A stretch of DNA of 64,000 nt. Origin: Eutrophocola sp964503965 (GTDB taxonomy: Bacteria; Pseudomonadota; Gammaproteobacteria; Pseudomonadales; Pseudohongiellaceae). The position numbers and the translations under genes are program-made. The notes under the pieces were generated by a model that ran no database searches, had not been told where the DNA came from, and saw nothing but the letters and a program-made list of their open reading frames with translations. Each line of letters opens with the position of its first letter. The first letter of the stretch is position 1. Location: contig CAZDCK010000011.1 of the NCBI GenBank assembly GCA_964503965.1, forward strand, positions 1 to 64,000. Direction: 5' to 3'. This document shows positions 18,055 through 27,135 of this stretch, piece by piece.

Positions 18055-18393
18055 TTAGGTGAGGGGTAAATCTGCTTTATCCAATTGATAATTCTGCTGC
18101 TTACCGGCATTACGTCGCAGTATATGCTTCAACCGGGAGGCACAATGCTTGATCGCCAGATACATGTCATTCTGGGTAGAGCGCATAAACAGGGAGGGTT
18201 CACTGTCCAGCTTCAAAACAACCTGGCAACGCTTATCAATACCTCCATGATGACTACTGTTAATATCTTCAAGTCTGACATCCAGAAGACTGACATTTTG
18301 ATAAGCATCGAGCATATCGACAAAGTTCGTTCTTACTGCGTTTTCCAGCGCCCTGGTCAGGGGGAACCCCCGTGCCTGGATGTTGATACTCAT
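18055..18393 (-). CDS. HPF/RaiA-like ribosome-associated protein
   Basis: 112 residues. The pattern MSINIQARGFPLTRALENAV, VSLLDVRLEDINS and CQVVLKLDSEP followed by LYLAIKH-like helix text fits the S30EA/HPF/RaiA fold, which binds ribosomes to cause hibernation or dimerisation. It is more divergent than the standard hpf of the rpoN cluster, so it may be a stress-specific paralogue. It has a terminator downstream and is divergent from nhaR with about 108 nt between. Confidence 0.75.
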   Translation of the reverse strand: MSINIQARGFPLTRALENAVRTNFVDMLDAYQNVSLLDVRLEDINSSHHGGIDKRCQVVLKLDSEPSLFMRSTQNDMYLAIKHCASRLKHILRRNAGKQQNYQLDKADLPLT

Positions 18394-18501
18394 GTAATCT
18401 CTCCTGTTGATCAGTTTGAAAGTATCTTAGTATAGTTATTAAAATCGTAATATTCGTATTTTTAATTTTTTTAAATCGGTTTTTCCGAACTAAAAGCGCC
18501 C

Positions 18502-19401
18502 ATGAAAATCAACTACAAACACCTGAATTATTTCTGGCATGTCGCCAAAACCGGTAGCATTATCAATGCAAGTGAAGCACTGCATATCACACCCCAAACA
18601 ATCAGCGGGCAGCTTTCACTGCTGGAAGAGTCCATCGGTGACAAGCTTTTTGAGCGTCAGGGCAGACGACTGCTTTTAAGCAACAAGGGAAAAGCGGTCT
18701 ATAAATATGCTGATCGCATTTTCAGCCTTGGTGAGGAACTCAATGATTTTTTAAGAGGCAGCGACTCCGTTTCCTCGGGCGAACTGCGTGTTGGCATCAT
18801 GGATGGCATTCCCAAGATCATTGCCTACAAGATTCTATGCCCGGTTATTGACGACAAGACCATCAGCCTCACCTGTCATGAAGGCAGCTTCGAACAACTC
18901 ATCGCCAAACTGGCCATTCGCGAACTGGATATGGTAATCAGCGATATGCCAGTGAACTCCGCCTACAGCATCAGGGCCTATAACCATAAACTCGGGGAAA
19001 GCCCTATGACCTGCTTTGCCATTCCAGCGCTGGCAAAGAAACTGAAACGCAATTTTCCCGACAGCCTGGACCATACGCCGGTATTACTGCCTACGAACCA
19101 CAGCACAATCAGACCAGCCATCGACCAATGGTTTATGACCTCTGATATTACTCCTACAGTGGTTGGTGAATTTGATGACAGCGCCCTGCTCAAGGCATTC
19201 GGGGAAAGCGGTGCGGGTGTTTTCTTCATGCCAACGATTATTGAATCCGAGGTGCAGGAGCACTACGGGGTTTCCATTGTTGGCAGAACCGAGAATGTCA
19301 GGGAGCAATTCTTTGCCCTGACCCTGGAACGCAAACTCGATAACAGCCGGCCAATTGTGACCAGCCTGGTTGACCAGGCCATCAGCTCTGTCTTCACCTG
19401 A
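18502..19401 (+). CDS. nhaR: LysR-family transcriptional activator, NhaR type
   Basis: 299 residues. The N-terminal winged helix YKHLNYFWHVAKTGSIINAS, TPQTISGQLSLLEE and FERQGRRLLLSNKGK closely follows NhaR, which activates nhaA (Na+/H+ antiporter) in response to sodium in E. coli. A LysR effector domain follows. No antiporter gene lies nearby; the divergent neighbour encodes an HPF-like protein, so that gene may be a target. This is inference, since LysR proteins often control divergent genes. Confidence 0.85.
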   Translation: MKINYKHLNYFWHVAKTGSIINASEALHITPQTISGQLSLLEESIGDKLFERQGRRLLLSNKGKAVYKYADRIFSLGEELNDFLRGSDSVSSGELRVGIMDGIPKIIAYKILCPVIDDKTISLTCHEGSFEQLIAKLAIRELDMVISDMPVNSAYSIRAYNHKLGESPMTCFAIPALAKKLKRNFPDSLDHTPVLLPTNHSTIRPAIDQWFMTSDITPTVVGEFDDSALLKAFGESGAGVFFMPTIIESEVQEHYGVSIVGRTENVREQFFALTLERKLDNSRPIVTSLVDQAISSVFT

Positions 19402-19476
19402 ACAGAGCATCCGGAGCCAGAGACTCCAACAAATCTCGCGATTATGGTAGGGTAGCGACCCTGAAAAGGTGACCCC

Positions 19477-20133
19477 ATGACAATGACAGACAGGCTAACT
19501 CTCAAACTTCCCGGTGGAGCCGACAAGCTCCTGCTGCACTCATGCTGCGCCCCCTGTTCTGGCGAAGTGATGGAAGCCCTGCATGCCTCAGGTATCAACT
19601 ACAGTATCTTCTTCTATAACCCCAACATTCACCCCAAACGTGAATATGAACTGCGCAAGCAAGAAAATATCGATTTTGCGAAAAAGCATGGTATTGATTT
19701 CATTGATGCCGATTACGACACCGATAACTGGTTTGATCGTATCAAGGGACTGGAGATGGAACCGGAACGGGGTGAACGTTGTACGAAGTGCTTCGACATG
19801 CGTTTTGAGCGAACGGCCCTGTATGCCCGTGAAAACGGTTTCCCCGTGATCTCCTCCTCACTGGGCATTTCCCGCTGGAAGAATATGAACCAGATTAATG
19901 ATTGCGGACAGCGCGCAGCTTCCCGGTATGATGGCATGGTGTACTGGGATTACAACTGGCGCAAGGGCGGTGGCTCACAGCGCATGATTGAGATCAGCAA
20001 GCGGGAAGAATTTTACCAGCAGGAATACTGTGGTTGCGTATACTCTCTGCGTGACACCAACAAGCACCGTCTGTCCCAGGGGCGGGATCGCATTAAAATC
20101 GGCGTACAGTATTACTCGGCCGACGACAAATAA
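19477..20133 (+). CDS. queH: Epoxyqueuosine reductase QueH
   Basis: 218 residues. The cysteine motifs of QueH are present: HSCCAPCSGEV near the N-terminus, ERCTKCFDMR in the middle and QEYCGCVYSL near the end. They bind an iron-sulphur cluster and a second metal. FFYNPNIHPKREYELRK and ISSSLGISRWKN are also family blocks. The enzyme makes the last step of queuosine formation in tRNA and replaces QueG. Whether queG is present elsewhere is unknown. Probably monocistronic, 75 nt after nhaR. Confidence 0.92.
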   Translation: MTMTDRLTLKLPGGADKLLLHSCCAPCSGEVMEALHASGINYSIFFYNPNIHPKREYELRKQENIDFAKKHGIDFIDADYDTDNWFDRIKGLEMEPERGERCTKCFDMRFERTALYARENGFPVISSSLGISRWKNMNQINDCGQRAASRYDGMVYWDYNWRKGGGSQRMIEISKREEFYQQEYCGCVYSLRDTNKHRLSQGRDRIKIGVQYYSADDK

Positions 20134-20220
20134 TCATCCATGTAACCAGGCCAATCCAGCCTTACCTGGCAACGCGCCATCGCGGTCACCTACCCACCAT
20201 AATCCAACAAGTACGTTGTT

Positions 20221-21129
20221 ATGTATGATGTTATAGAACAGAAACTGCAGACATTCTTTGCCTCGCCACAACCTGAAGCCAGGCGTATCTTTCATGGAAG
20301 GGGCCACTGTTATCCTGGCCTGGAACATATCTGTGTTGACTGGTTCAGGCCTGTTGTCCTTGTTTCAGCCTGGCAGCCTATTGAAAATCCGGAGCAACTG
20401 AAACAGATGATCCAGAATGCTGCCCCAAAAGACGAGCTCAAGGCCATCGTTCTGCAGCATCGCTATATCAACCAGTCCCCTGCGGATACACTTTTTGGCG
20501 ACGTGCCGGACAAAGTCGTTGTCCGGGCACAGGACCTGCGTTTCGAAGTCCGTCCGGGGAAACAGCAAAATGTCGGACTCTTTCTCGACACAGGCCCTCT
20601 GAGAGAATGGCTGAAAGCGAACAGTAAAGACTGTAATGTCCTGAACCTGTTTGCCTATACCTGCGCACTCTCTGTAGCCGCTATGGCAGGTGGCGCATCG
20701 AGCGTAACCAACGTGGACATGAGCAAACCCAGTATTGAATGGGGCAACCAGAACCATATGCTCAATGGCCAGGGGCCCATGCCCATCAAGCGTGTCCCTT
20801 ACAACCTCTTCAAATCCTGGGGGCGCATCAGGCAGTTTGGTCGTTATGACCTGGTGATCATTGATCCGCCAAGCCAACAAAAGGGAAGCTTCAATGCCGA
20901 AAAGAACTACAAGAGTGTCGTCAAGCGCATGAAGGAACTCTGCAACCCCGGCGCCACCATCATTGCCGTCCTGAACAGCCCCTTTCTGGGTAAAGACTTC
21001 CTTTTGGAGGTTTTTGAGAAGGAATTGCCAAAGACAACCTTTGAGGAATGGATGCCGGTGGCAAAAGAATTTGAGGAGATCAATCCTGAGAAAGGATTAA
21101 AGATTGGTCGGTTTATCTATAACCGTTAA
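20221..21129 (+). CDS. SAM-dependent methyltransferase, RlmK/RlmI-like
   Basis: 302 residues. The methyltransferase fold is shown by LNLFAYTCALSVAAMAGGAS, the acidic NVDMSKPSIEWGNQN, and the catalytic YDLVIIDPPSQQKGSF. It matches the Methyltrans_SAM family (RlmI/RlmK relatives), which methylates 23S rRNA cytosine or guanine. The protein is shorter than RlmI (no PUA domain seen) and the target is uncertain. An ATG at 20221 follows a GTACGTTGTT stretch with no good ribosome site. Confidence 0.78.
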   Translation: MYDVIEQKLQTFFASPQPEARRIFHGRGHCYPGLEHICVDWFRPVVLVSAWQPIENPEQLKQMIQNAAPKDELKAIVLQHRYINQSPADTLFGDVPDKVVVRAQDLRFEVRPGKQQNVGLFLDTGPLREWLKANSKDCNVLNLFAYTCALSVAAMAGGASSVTNVDMSKPSIEWGNQNHMLNGQGPMPIKRVPYNLFKSWGRIRQFGRYDLVIIDPPSQQKGSFNAEKNYKSVVKRMKELCNPGATIIAVLNSPFLGKDFLLEVFEKELPKTTFEEWMPVAKEFEEINPEKGLKIGRFIYNR

Positions 21130-21304
21130 TACAAGCGTTACTAATTGCCTGACTAGAAAAAATCAGAATCGTGACATCACGTAATCTTCATACTCAACCT
21201 GGCATGTCACAGAAAATCCAGGCCTTCAAGAAATTCAGGCCAAGACATAAAAAGCAGATAATGCTCCTGTTGAAAATTATCTGCGCTGATTGATTCACAC
21301 GACT

Positions 21305-22447
21305 CTATTTTACCAGATGCTCGTAACGCTTATCCGTCAGCATCTTCATGAAGGCCACCAATGCCTTGATACGCCTCTCATCCAGTGCCGGGGCTGACTC
21401 CAGTTTTTCGAAGTCGATATTCTCCTCGACTTCCGGCTCTCTCCAGGGCTCACCGGTTTCAGGATTAATATCCGCTGCAGGGCCACGCACATTGAACTTG
21501 TTATAGAAACGCACCACAGTTTCCAGATCATTGAACACCCCGTTGTGCATGTACGGCGCTGTCATGGCCACATTGCGCAGTGTGGGCGTCTTGAACTTAC
21601 CCGCCTGAGCCGGGTCATCAACTGCCGGATTCTCCAGCAAACCATAGTCGATGTGATCCTGCCCGAGACCATTTAATGATCGTAACTCCCTGTTAACCGG
21701 AGTCGCCACATTGAAATACTTGTAACTGGTGAATGGCTCACCTTCACTTTCAGCAAAGGGTTTTAACTGGTGACACTGGTTGCAGTTGGTGAACTGCTCG
21801 GAGAAAAAGAGTGTCATGCCCAGCTCTTCCTCTTCGGTAGGTTCATATTCACCACGCAGGTAACGATCGTACTTGGAATCGAACGGCGAGAAAAAACTCG
21901 TACGTTCTGCCGCAGCAATTGCCTCGGTCATGCGCCTGTAGGCAACATCCACGTCATCAAATACATCGTCGCCGAACAATTCCCTGAACGCCTGGGGGAA
22001 GAGCGTGTGTTCCTGTAACCGGGCTACAACCGCTGCCTTGTCTTCCATCTGCATTTCAATGGGATTCAGGAAGGGACCACCAGCCTGTCCTTCCAGATCT
22101 GGTTCACGGCCATCCCAGAACATGCCCCCTACATATTCCCCTGCACTGTTCTTGTGAAACTCTGGTGTCAGTGCCGCATAGGCCAGGGACGGCGCATTGC
22201 GGTCACCCAATGATTTAAAATCATTACCGACTGACGCTGCCAGTCCGGCAGGCCCACCGCGCCAGTCTATAAATGCCTGAGCAGGATCATGGCAGGAAGC
22301 ACAGCCCTGGGTACGATCCTTTGACAGGCTGACATCGAAAAACAACGCCCGCCCGAGATCTTCCAGTTTTGCCTGGTAATCGGAATCCTGCTGGCCTGAA
22401 GCCAAAACAGGTATCCACAACAGTAATAACAGCCACAATGGCTTCAT
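21305..22447 (-). CDS. Di-haem cytochrome c peroxidase (MauG/CcpA family)
   Basis: About 380 residues from the ATG at 22447, which overlaps the upstream TGA (TGATG) and has AGGAGA as ribosome site; translation is coupled to the DUF1513 gene. A signal peptide ends at ASGQ. Two haem motifs are seen: CASCH near residue 49 and CNQCH in the second half. AFIDWRGG, NAPSLAYAALTPEFH and FKTPTLRNVAMTAPYMHNG are typical of the family. These periplasmic enzymes reduce peroxide or modify protein residues. Last gene of the imelysin cluster. Confidence 0.88.
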   Translation of the reverse strand: MKPLWLLLLLWIPVLASGQQDSDYQAKLEDLGRALFFDVSLSKDRTQGCASCHDPAQAFIDWRGGPAGLAASVGNDFKSLGDRNAPSLAYAALTPEFHKNSAGEYVGGMFWDGREPDLEGQAGGPFLNPIEMQMEDKAAVVARLQEHTLFPQAFRELFGDDVFDDVDVAYRRMTEAIAAAERTSFFSPFDSKYDRYLRGEYEPTEEEELGMTLFFSEQFTNCNQCHQLKPFAESEGEPFTSYKYFNVATPVNRELRSLNGLGQDHIDYGLLENPAVDDPAQAGKFKTPTLRNVAMTAPYMHNGVFNDLETVVRFYNKFNVRGPAADINPETGEPWREPEVEENIDFEKLESAPALDERRIKALVAFMKMLTDKRYEHLVK

Positions 22448-23592
22448 CAGGTCTCCTGCCAAACAGTCAGGTGGTTATCCCAGAATACTTTCCCTGTCGC
22501 TGATACGTCCAATGACACAATATCGTCTACAGTCGGGTTATAGTGACTGATGCGACCGGTACCGGCCGTGAACACAAAACCATCTTCCACCGCACAGACA
22601 CCACAACCATCGCGTGAACGCAGGGCATTCACCATCTCCCCGCTTCGGGCATCCCAGAAAGTTATCAGGTTCCCCCTGGGGCAACTGGCAGCGAAATAAC
22701 TGCCCCCCAGGTCAAAGCGAACAGAACCGACATACTGCTTCATTTCTGACTGACTCGGTTCTGGTGCCCAAAAGGTTTGTATCGGGCTGCCCTGCTCATG
22801 AATCATGATCAGGGGAGCCCTCTCGAATGGCTCTCCTTCATACTGAAGGCCTGCCGCAACCAGTCCATCGGCATTGATATCCAGGTGACGAATACTGGCC
22901 TTATGATAGTCAGTATCCAGAAACTGCTGTTCTATCAATGCCCCGGTATCGGCAGCCATATAAACTAGGGACGGCTGCATGGATTCAATGTTGAGCTTTT
23001 CCCGACCACTATCGGGATGGGTGCGAATCCCGCCATTGGCTACTACCAGGGTCTGGTCATTCTTTAGCAGTAACTCATGGGGGCCAACGCCGTAACTGGG
23101 GTATTCCGTTGAACGGACCATGGTCACGGCATGATCATTTCTTGTCACTTGCCAGACAACCACACGTCCGCTGTCACCATTGATGAGCTGATAGGCACTT
23201 TCCGCAGTATAGAATGTTGAGCCGTCAGCAGAAAAAACACCGTGCCCGTAGAGATGCCTGTCATGAGGAACAGATATCTCGGCAAGTTTTTCACCACTTT
23301 CAAGATCACCCGTCCACAGGTACCTGCCTGGCCGGCGTGCAATAACCGTATATATACCAAGCCCCTCATGGACCGCGATATGATGTGCACGCGCTGGAAG
23401 TCTGTGCCTGAAGACTTCCTCTGCCTTAATACCATTATGTCGAAAACCGATAACCCAGTGATTGTCACCACGATCTGATGCAGCGCTGAGAAACAGGGGG
23501 ATTTTGCCGACACTGCTCCGGGCGTGAACACTTCCAGGCAGGGCAAGCAGCCAGGCGGCAAGAGAGGTAAATTGTCGGCGGTGCAGTTTCAT
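22447..23592 (-). CDS. DUF1513 beta-propeller protein
   Basis: About 381 residues from the ATG at 23592. The start MKLHRRQFTSLAAW is a Tat-like signal (HRRQFTSL). Family blocks include SDRGDNHWVIGFRHNG, GHGVFSADGSTFYTAE and YGVGPHELLLKNDQTLVVAN, expected for a seven-bladed propeller. DUF1513 genes occur with imelysins and di-haem oxidoreductases in iron-regulated clusters of Proteobacteria; the exact role is unknown. It starts just before the imelysin-2 stop and overlaps the peroxidase start by 1 nt. Confidence 0.83.
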   Translation of the reverse strand: MKLHRRQFTSLAAWLLALPGSVHARSSVGKIPLFLSAASDRGDNHWVIGFRHNGIKAEEVFRHRLPARAHHIAVHEGLGIYTVIARRPGRYLWTGDLESGEKLAEISVPHDRHLYGHGVFSADGSTFYTAESAYQLINGDSGRVVVWQVTRNDHAVTMVRSTEYPSYGVGPHELLLKNDQTLVVANGGIRTHPDSGREKLNIESMQPSLVYMAADTGALIEQQFLDTDYHKASIRHLDINADGLVAAGLQYEGEPFERAPLIMIHEQGSPIQTFWAPEPSQSEMKQYVGSVRFDLGGSYFAASCPRGNLITFWDARSGEMVNALRSRDGCGVCAVEDGFVFTAGTGRISHYNPTVDDIVSLDVSATGKVFWDNHLTVWQET

Positions 23593-23599
23593 TATGGAC

Positions 23600-24673
23600 T
23601 CAATCACCATCCAGGGAGTTGAAGCCCAGGTAGAGGTCGGTATTTTTCAGCCCGGCCTCGAAAGCTTCGAACAGGGCATCAAGGTGAGCAGCCAATGCCA
23701 GTAACCGGGCGTGACCGCCATCACTGGCCAGCGCCTCTTCCAGGGAATCAGGCAGGGCCATAAAGGACTGCTCCAACTCGGAAAATATACCGTTGATGGT
23801 GGACACATCCGATGCCTCAAGCAGGCTGCTCAAACTCTTCGACGTTTGGTCATCACCATTAAAAAAAGACTCCAGGGCCAGGATGTTCAACTCAACATTA
23901 CGCAGGGAGCGCTCTGCTCGCCAGGATTCCGCCCGACGCACGCGTGCCCTCTGGGCATTCTCCCCGATGACTTCCTCAATTTTCTGTTGCTGGATTCGAC
24001 GAATGGGTTCCACCTGGGCCTTCATGAAGTCGATAGCGGCATCTTCGGCACTTTCGAAAAATCCCCGTTCATCGGCATTGGCAATAGTCGCTCTGAATTC
24101 ATCAACCCAGCGCTGATGAACTCCTTCAGCAATATCACTGATATTACGGGCAATAGCATGGGCTACCTGACACCTGAAAGGGTCTTCCTGCAAGGCACCA
24201 ATACTGCCTTCTGTAAAAAGGAGCCTTTCCAATGCCGGAAATCCCTGCACGCCGACACTTTCCCGGGCAAAATTATCAGGTTCCAAAAGCTCTGCATTAC
24301 CGCTGGTGACCAGTGACTCCAACTGGCGACCACCGGTACCCTTTTCGTCGGGCCAATAGTGCAGACGGAAATTCCAGTTGAAATAGGTAATCGGACCAAA
24401 CTGGACATGCTGTATTTGTTGCCAGCCATCCATGGCGCCATGAAAGGCCTGGCGAAATGACTCAAGACCTGCAGTATCCGGAGAGTTGCAGAACTCACCA
24501 GCGACAATCTCCAGCTGCCCCGCAGCAAGGGCAAAGGCCTGGTAAGACGGAATGACCTGGTGATCGGTGACCGCCAGGTTTACTTCGGTCCAGTTGTTAC
24601 CAGGACCATCTTTCTGGGCAAACAGACTCGTTGATAGCGATGCCGCCAGGATCAGGGAATAAAGAGTTTTCAT
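23600..24673 (-). CDS. Imelysin family protein (imelysin 2)
   Basis: 357 residues with a Sec signal (MKTLYSLILAASLSTSLFAQ). The imelysin/IrpA/EfeO-like helical fold is indicated by a late RLLALAAHLDALFEAFEAG segment and GFPALERLLF, which corresponds to the family GxHxxE-like region with Pro in place of His. Imelysins are periplasmic, iron-regulated proteins thought to bind iron or haem. An operator-like palindrome overlaps its promoter (24690-24709). Pairing of two imelysins around a DUF1111 gene is a recurring arrangement. Confidence 0.85.
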   Translation of the reverse strand: MKTLYSLILAASLSTSLFAQKDGPGNNWTEVNLAVTDHQVIPSYQAFALAAGQLEIVAGEFCNSPDTAGLESFRQAFHGAMDGWQQIQHVQFGPITYFNWNFRLHYWPDEKGTGGRQLESLVTSGNAELLEPDNFARESVGVQGFPALERLLFTEGSIGALQEDPFRCQVAHAIARNISDIAEGVHQRWVDEFRATIANADERGFFESAEDAAIDFMKAQVEPIRRIQQQKIEEVIGENAQRARVRRAESWRAERSLRNVELNILALESFFNGDDQTSKSLSSLLEASDVSTINGIFSELEQSFMALPDSLEEALASDGGHARLLALAAHLDALFEAFEAGLKNTDLYLGFNSLDGD

Positions 24674-24689
24674 GATCAGAGAATCTTGT

Positions 24690-24709
24690 TGAGAACGGTT
24701 CTCATTATA
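24690..24709 (-). promoter_or_regulatory. Promoter with Fur-like operator
   Basis: On the minus strand a consensus -10 TATAAT (24704-24709) runs into a perfect 7-1-7 palindrome TGAGAAC-C-GTTCTCA (24690-24704). This matches 10 of 14 positions of the Fur arm consensus TGATAAT-N-ATTATCA. The -35 region is weak. The site overlaps the stop of the DUF1111 gene and lies 17 nt before the imelysin-2 ATG, so a repressor bound here would block the expected start site. The Fur identity is inferred from the motif and the gene content. Confidence 0.7.
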
Positions 24710-25934
24710 AACTATTCAGGAAGGTGATTACATCACGTCTGTCCCGCTCATTAAGGTTCAGGTAATTTTCACGAGCTTGTCGTCCTTCTCCGTCATGCCA
24801 GAGAATGGCCTCATGAAGACTGCTGGCCCGCCCATCATGCAACCATACATTGCCTGTTCCTGCATCACGCAGGGGGGCCGTGCGCCATTCCTGACCTCCG
24901 GCATCCCCGACGGACAATCCATCCGCAAGCCCGGGGCCCATATCATGGAGCAACAGGTCAGTGAAGGGATATACGGCGCCTTCACCGGTGTCGATGACTA
25001 CAACATGACATTCAGCGCACCCAGCCTGACGAAAATGGTCATAACCCGGTTTTGCCATTGCCAAGTCTACTCCTGAAGCAGGCGCCATCCCCCTGATATA
25101 GGTCAACAGCAGATCCACTACCTGCTGGCTGGCTTCCAGGTCTCCCTGGAGAACTGAATTGCCATGGGGCCCTTTCCGGCACTCTGCCTGGGCTTCAGTG
25201 CAGTCACCGTAGGGTTCCGGATACTGTGGATTGCCCAGGCCCAGATCAAGACTCAGTGCCCTGCTCACCTGCCCTTGGGCACTAGCCTGTGAGGCTTTCC
25301 AACCAAAACGTCCCAGCCTGCCTTTGCCCATGCTATCGTCCACCAGGTTTACCCTGCCGGAGATACCATCGCCATTTCTGTCGGTTTCATCGGCAAGGGC
25401 CAGCACGGTTTCCTCAGGAATTCTTTCAAGCAACCGTGTTGTCCGTAGCGAAGGTGGCAGGCGCGGTGACAGGACAGCGGTATCAATATCTCCATGTTCC
25501 AGGGATTCCAGCATGATTTCAGGCAGCAAAAGACCAGATGGAGAGGCAGGATTGAAATCAATACTGACAGCCGCTTCTGCGGCAAGACCAGGTCGAGCAT
25601 AGGGCTGCAGCTGCTCGCCGTAGACAGGATCATCCAGATGTACCACAAGATTGTTCCTGTCTCCCCTCCCCCCGTTCGGATGGCACTGATTACAGGAACG
25701 GGCATTGTAGTAGGGACCGAGACCATCACTGGCCTGGGTGGAGGCCGGTGACGGCACCCAGTTTCTTTCAAAAAGAGCCTGTCCGGCGGCAAAATCAAGG
25801 GGATGCTGGGCAAATCCCAGTGTTGTGGTGACCAGCCAACCAATCAGGGTTGTGGTCAGGCGTTTATAAAACGACCGAGGGGTTATCAAGAGAGTCCGAC
25901 CCCTCAATACTGACATTTGTGAGCGCAAGTTCAT
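24705..25934 (-). CDS. Di-haem oxidoreductase, DUF1111 (putative thiol oxidoreductase)
   Basis: Up to 409 residues. Two haem c motifs are visible: CNQCHPNGGRGDRNN near the N-terminus and CAECHVVV in the second half. DGISGRVNLV, GRFGWKASQASAQGQ and the end WLHDGRASSLHEAILWHDGE are diagnostic for the DUF1111/DHOR family. The signal sequence (LTTTLIGWLVTTTLGFAQ) is preceded by about 25 extra residues that overlap imelysin 1, so the true start may be 25916 or an internal TTG. Members sit beside imelysins in iron-uptake loci and are proposed to act in iron redox chemistry. Confidence 0.85.
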   Translation of the reverse strand: MNLRSQMSVLRGRTLLITPRSFYKRLTTTLIGWLVTTTLGFAQHPLDFAAGQALFERNWVPSPASTQASDGLGPYYNARSCNQCHPNGGRGDRNNLVVHLDDPVYGEQLQPYARPGLAAEAAVSIDFNPASPSGLLLPEIMLESLEHGDIDTAVLSPRLPPSLRTTRLLERIPEETVLALADETDRNGDGISGRVNLVDDSMGKGRLGRFGWKASQASAQGQVSRALSLDLGLGNPQYPEPYGDCTEAQAECRKGPHGNSVLQGDLEASQQVVDLLLTYIRGMAPASGVDLAMAKPGYDHFRQAGCAECHVVVIDTGEGAVYPFTDLLLHDMGPGLADGLSVGDAGGQEWRTAPLRDAGTGNVWLHDGRASSLHEAILWHDGEGRQARENYLNLNERDRRDVITFLNSL

Positions 25935-27132
25935 TGATAATTTTTTCTATGGTCCGGGTTTCTTCCATGAGCGCATCCACAATGCGGGTCACAATCTGCT
26001 CACCCTGCGTATTGTCACGACCTATAAGTACATCAAAGGTGTTTCCCTGTTCACCGGCTTCGACAAGCGCGGTCATCGCCAGTCCCGTTTCCTCAAGCCT
26101 GGCCATCATTTCCGCCGATAGGGCGGGAGCCTGCTGCCGTACAAGATCATAGAGTGACGGGCCACTCACCACTTCACCGGAAACCCGGCGATATTCGCCC
26201 ATGTAGACATTCTGGATTCCCTGGGCATCATAGAAATGGGAGTTGTGTGTGTTATCAGAAAAACAGTCATGCTCTTCTTCCGGGTCATTGAGCAGCAAAC
26301 CAAGACGAATACGCTCACCGGCCAATTCGCCATAGGCAAGACTTCCCATACCAGTAAGCATGGTAGCCAGACCTCCTTCAGGCCCCTTGGCCATCAGGTC
26401 CTCGTAAGCAGCACCACCCGGCTGCCAGTTCTGCACCATTTCCTGCAGGTCATTGACCAGCAAGGTCGTGGCCGATTTCAGATAATCCCTGCGGCGGTCA
26501 CAGTTATCATGAGTGCAGTTTTCCAGGGAATAATCAGTCCAGGGACGATTACCTGCTCCGGGATTGGTTTCGTTGAGATCCTGGCCCCAGAGCAGAAACT
26601 CAATGGCATGATAGCCAGTGGCAACATTGGCTTCGACACCATCAAGCAGGTGTAATTCTTCCGCCAGGAACTGTGGCGTAATCGCGATGGCATCCACCAT
26701 CACACCACCGGCATCCAGGATCCTGTTGGCGATGACATTGGCCGAATAGAAATAATTGAAATCGGACTCTTCCCCATAGGAAGCTGCCGTGTAGTCAATC
26801 AGGCCTTCATCCAGAGGCCAACTGTTCACCCGCCCTTCCCATTCATCGACAACCCGGTTGCCAAAACGGTAGGCCTCTGTCTGCTGGTAGGGAATGCGTG
26901 CAGCCAGCCAGGCGGCTTTTACATCTGATAATGCGCTGTCGGAAGGCCTGGCCAGAAAAGCATCGACTGCCCGCTCAAGGGCCTGGGCGGTGACAAGCGA
27001 GTCTTCATAGCCTGCCTGGGCAATGGCGATATAGGTATCAACAATAGCCTCGGGGGTGATAACAGCAGGCTCTTTTACCTGAGTACATCCGGCCACGCAT
27101 GTCGCAAAAAGTGCAGTGAGAAGATAGCGCAT
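25864..27132 (-). CDS. Imelysin family lipoprotein (IrpA-like, imelysin 1)
   Basis: 422 residues with a lipobox (VAGC, Cys16). The imelysin signature is clear: AWLAARIPYQQTEAYRFG, VATGYHAIEFLLWGQDLN (the GxHxxE motif) and NRPWTDYS. Related proteins are iron-repressed, outward-facing lipoproteins in cyanobacteria and Pseudomonas. The ATG lies 3 nt after the phoU stop with only a weak ribosome site, so the gene seems to depend on transcription through phoU or a promoter inside it. Its 3-prime end overlaps the long form of the DUF1111 gene by 71 nt. Confidence 0.88.
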   Translation of the reverse strand: MRYLLTALFATCVAGCTQVKEPAVITPEAIVDTYIAIAQAGYEDSLVTAQALERAVDAFLARPSDSALSDVKAAWLAARIPYQQTEAYRFGNRVVDEWEGRVNSWPLDEGLIDYTAASYGEESDFNYFYSANVIANRILDAGGVMVDAIAITPQFLAEELHLLDGVEANVATGYHAIEFLLWGQDLNETNPGAGNRPWTDYSLENCTHDNCDRRRDYLKSATTLLVNDLQEMVQNWQPGGAAYEDLMAKGPEGGLATMLTGMGSLAYGELAGERIRLGLLLNDPEEEHDCFSDNTHNSHFYDAQGIQNVYMGEYRRVSGEVVSGPSLYDLVRQQAPALSAEMMARLEETGLAMTALVEAGEQGNTFDVLIGRDNTQGEQIVTRIVDALMEETRTIEKIINELALTNVSIEGSDSLDNPSVVL

Positions 27133-27135
27133 AAT

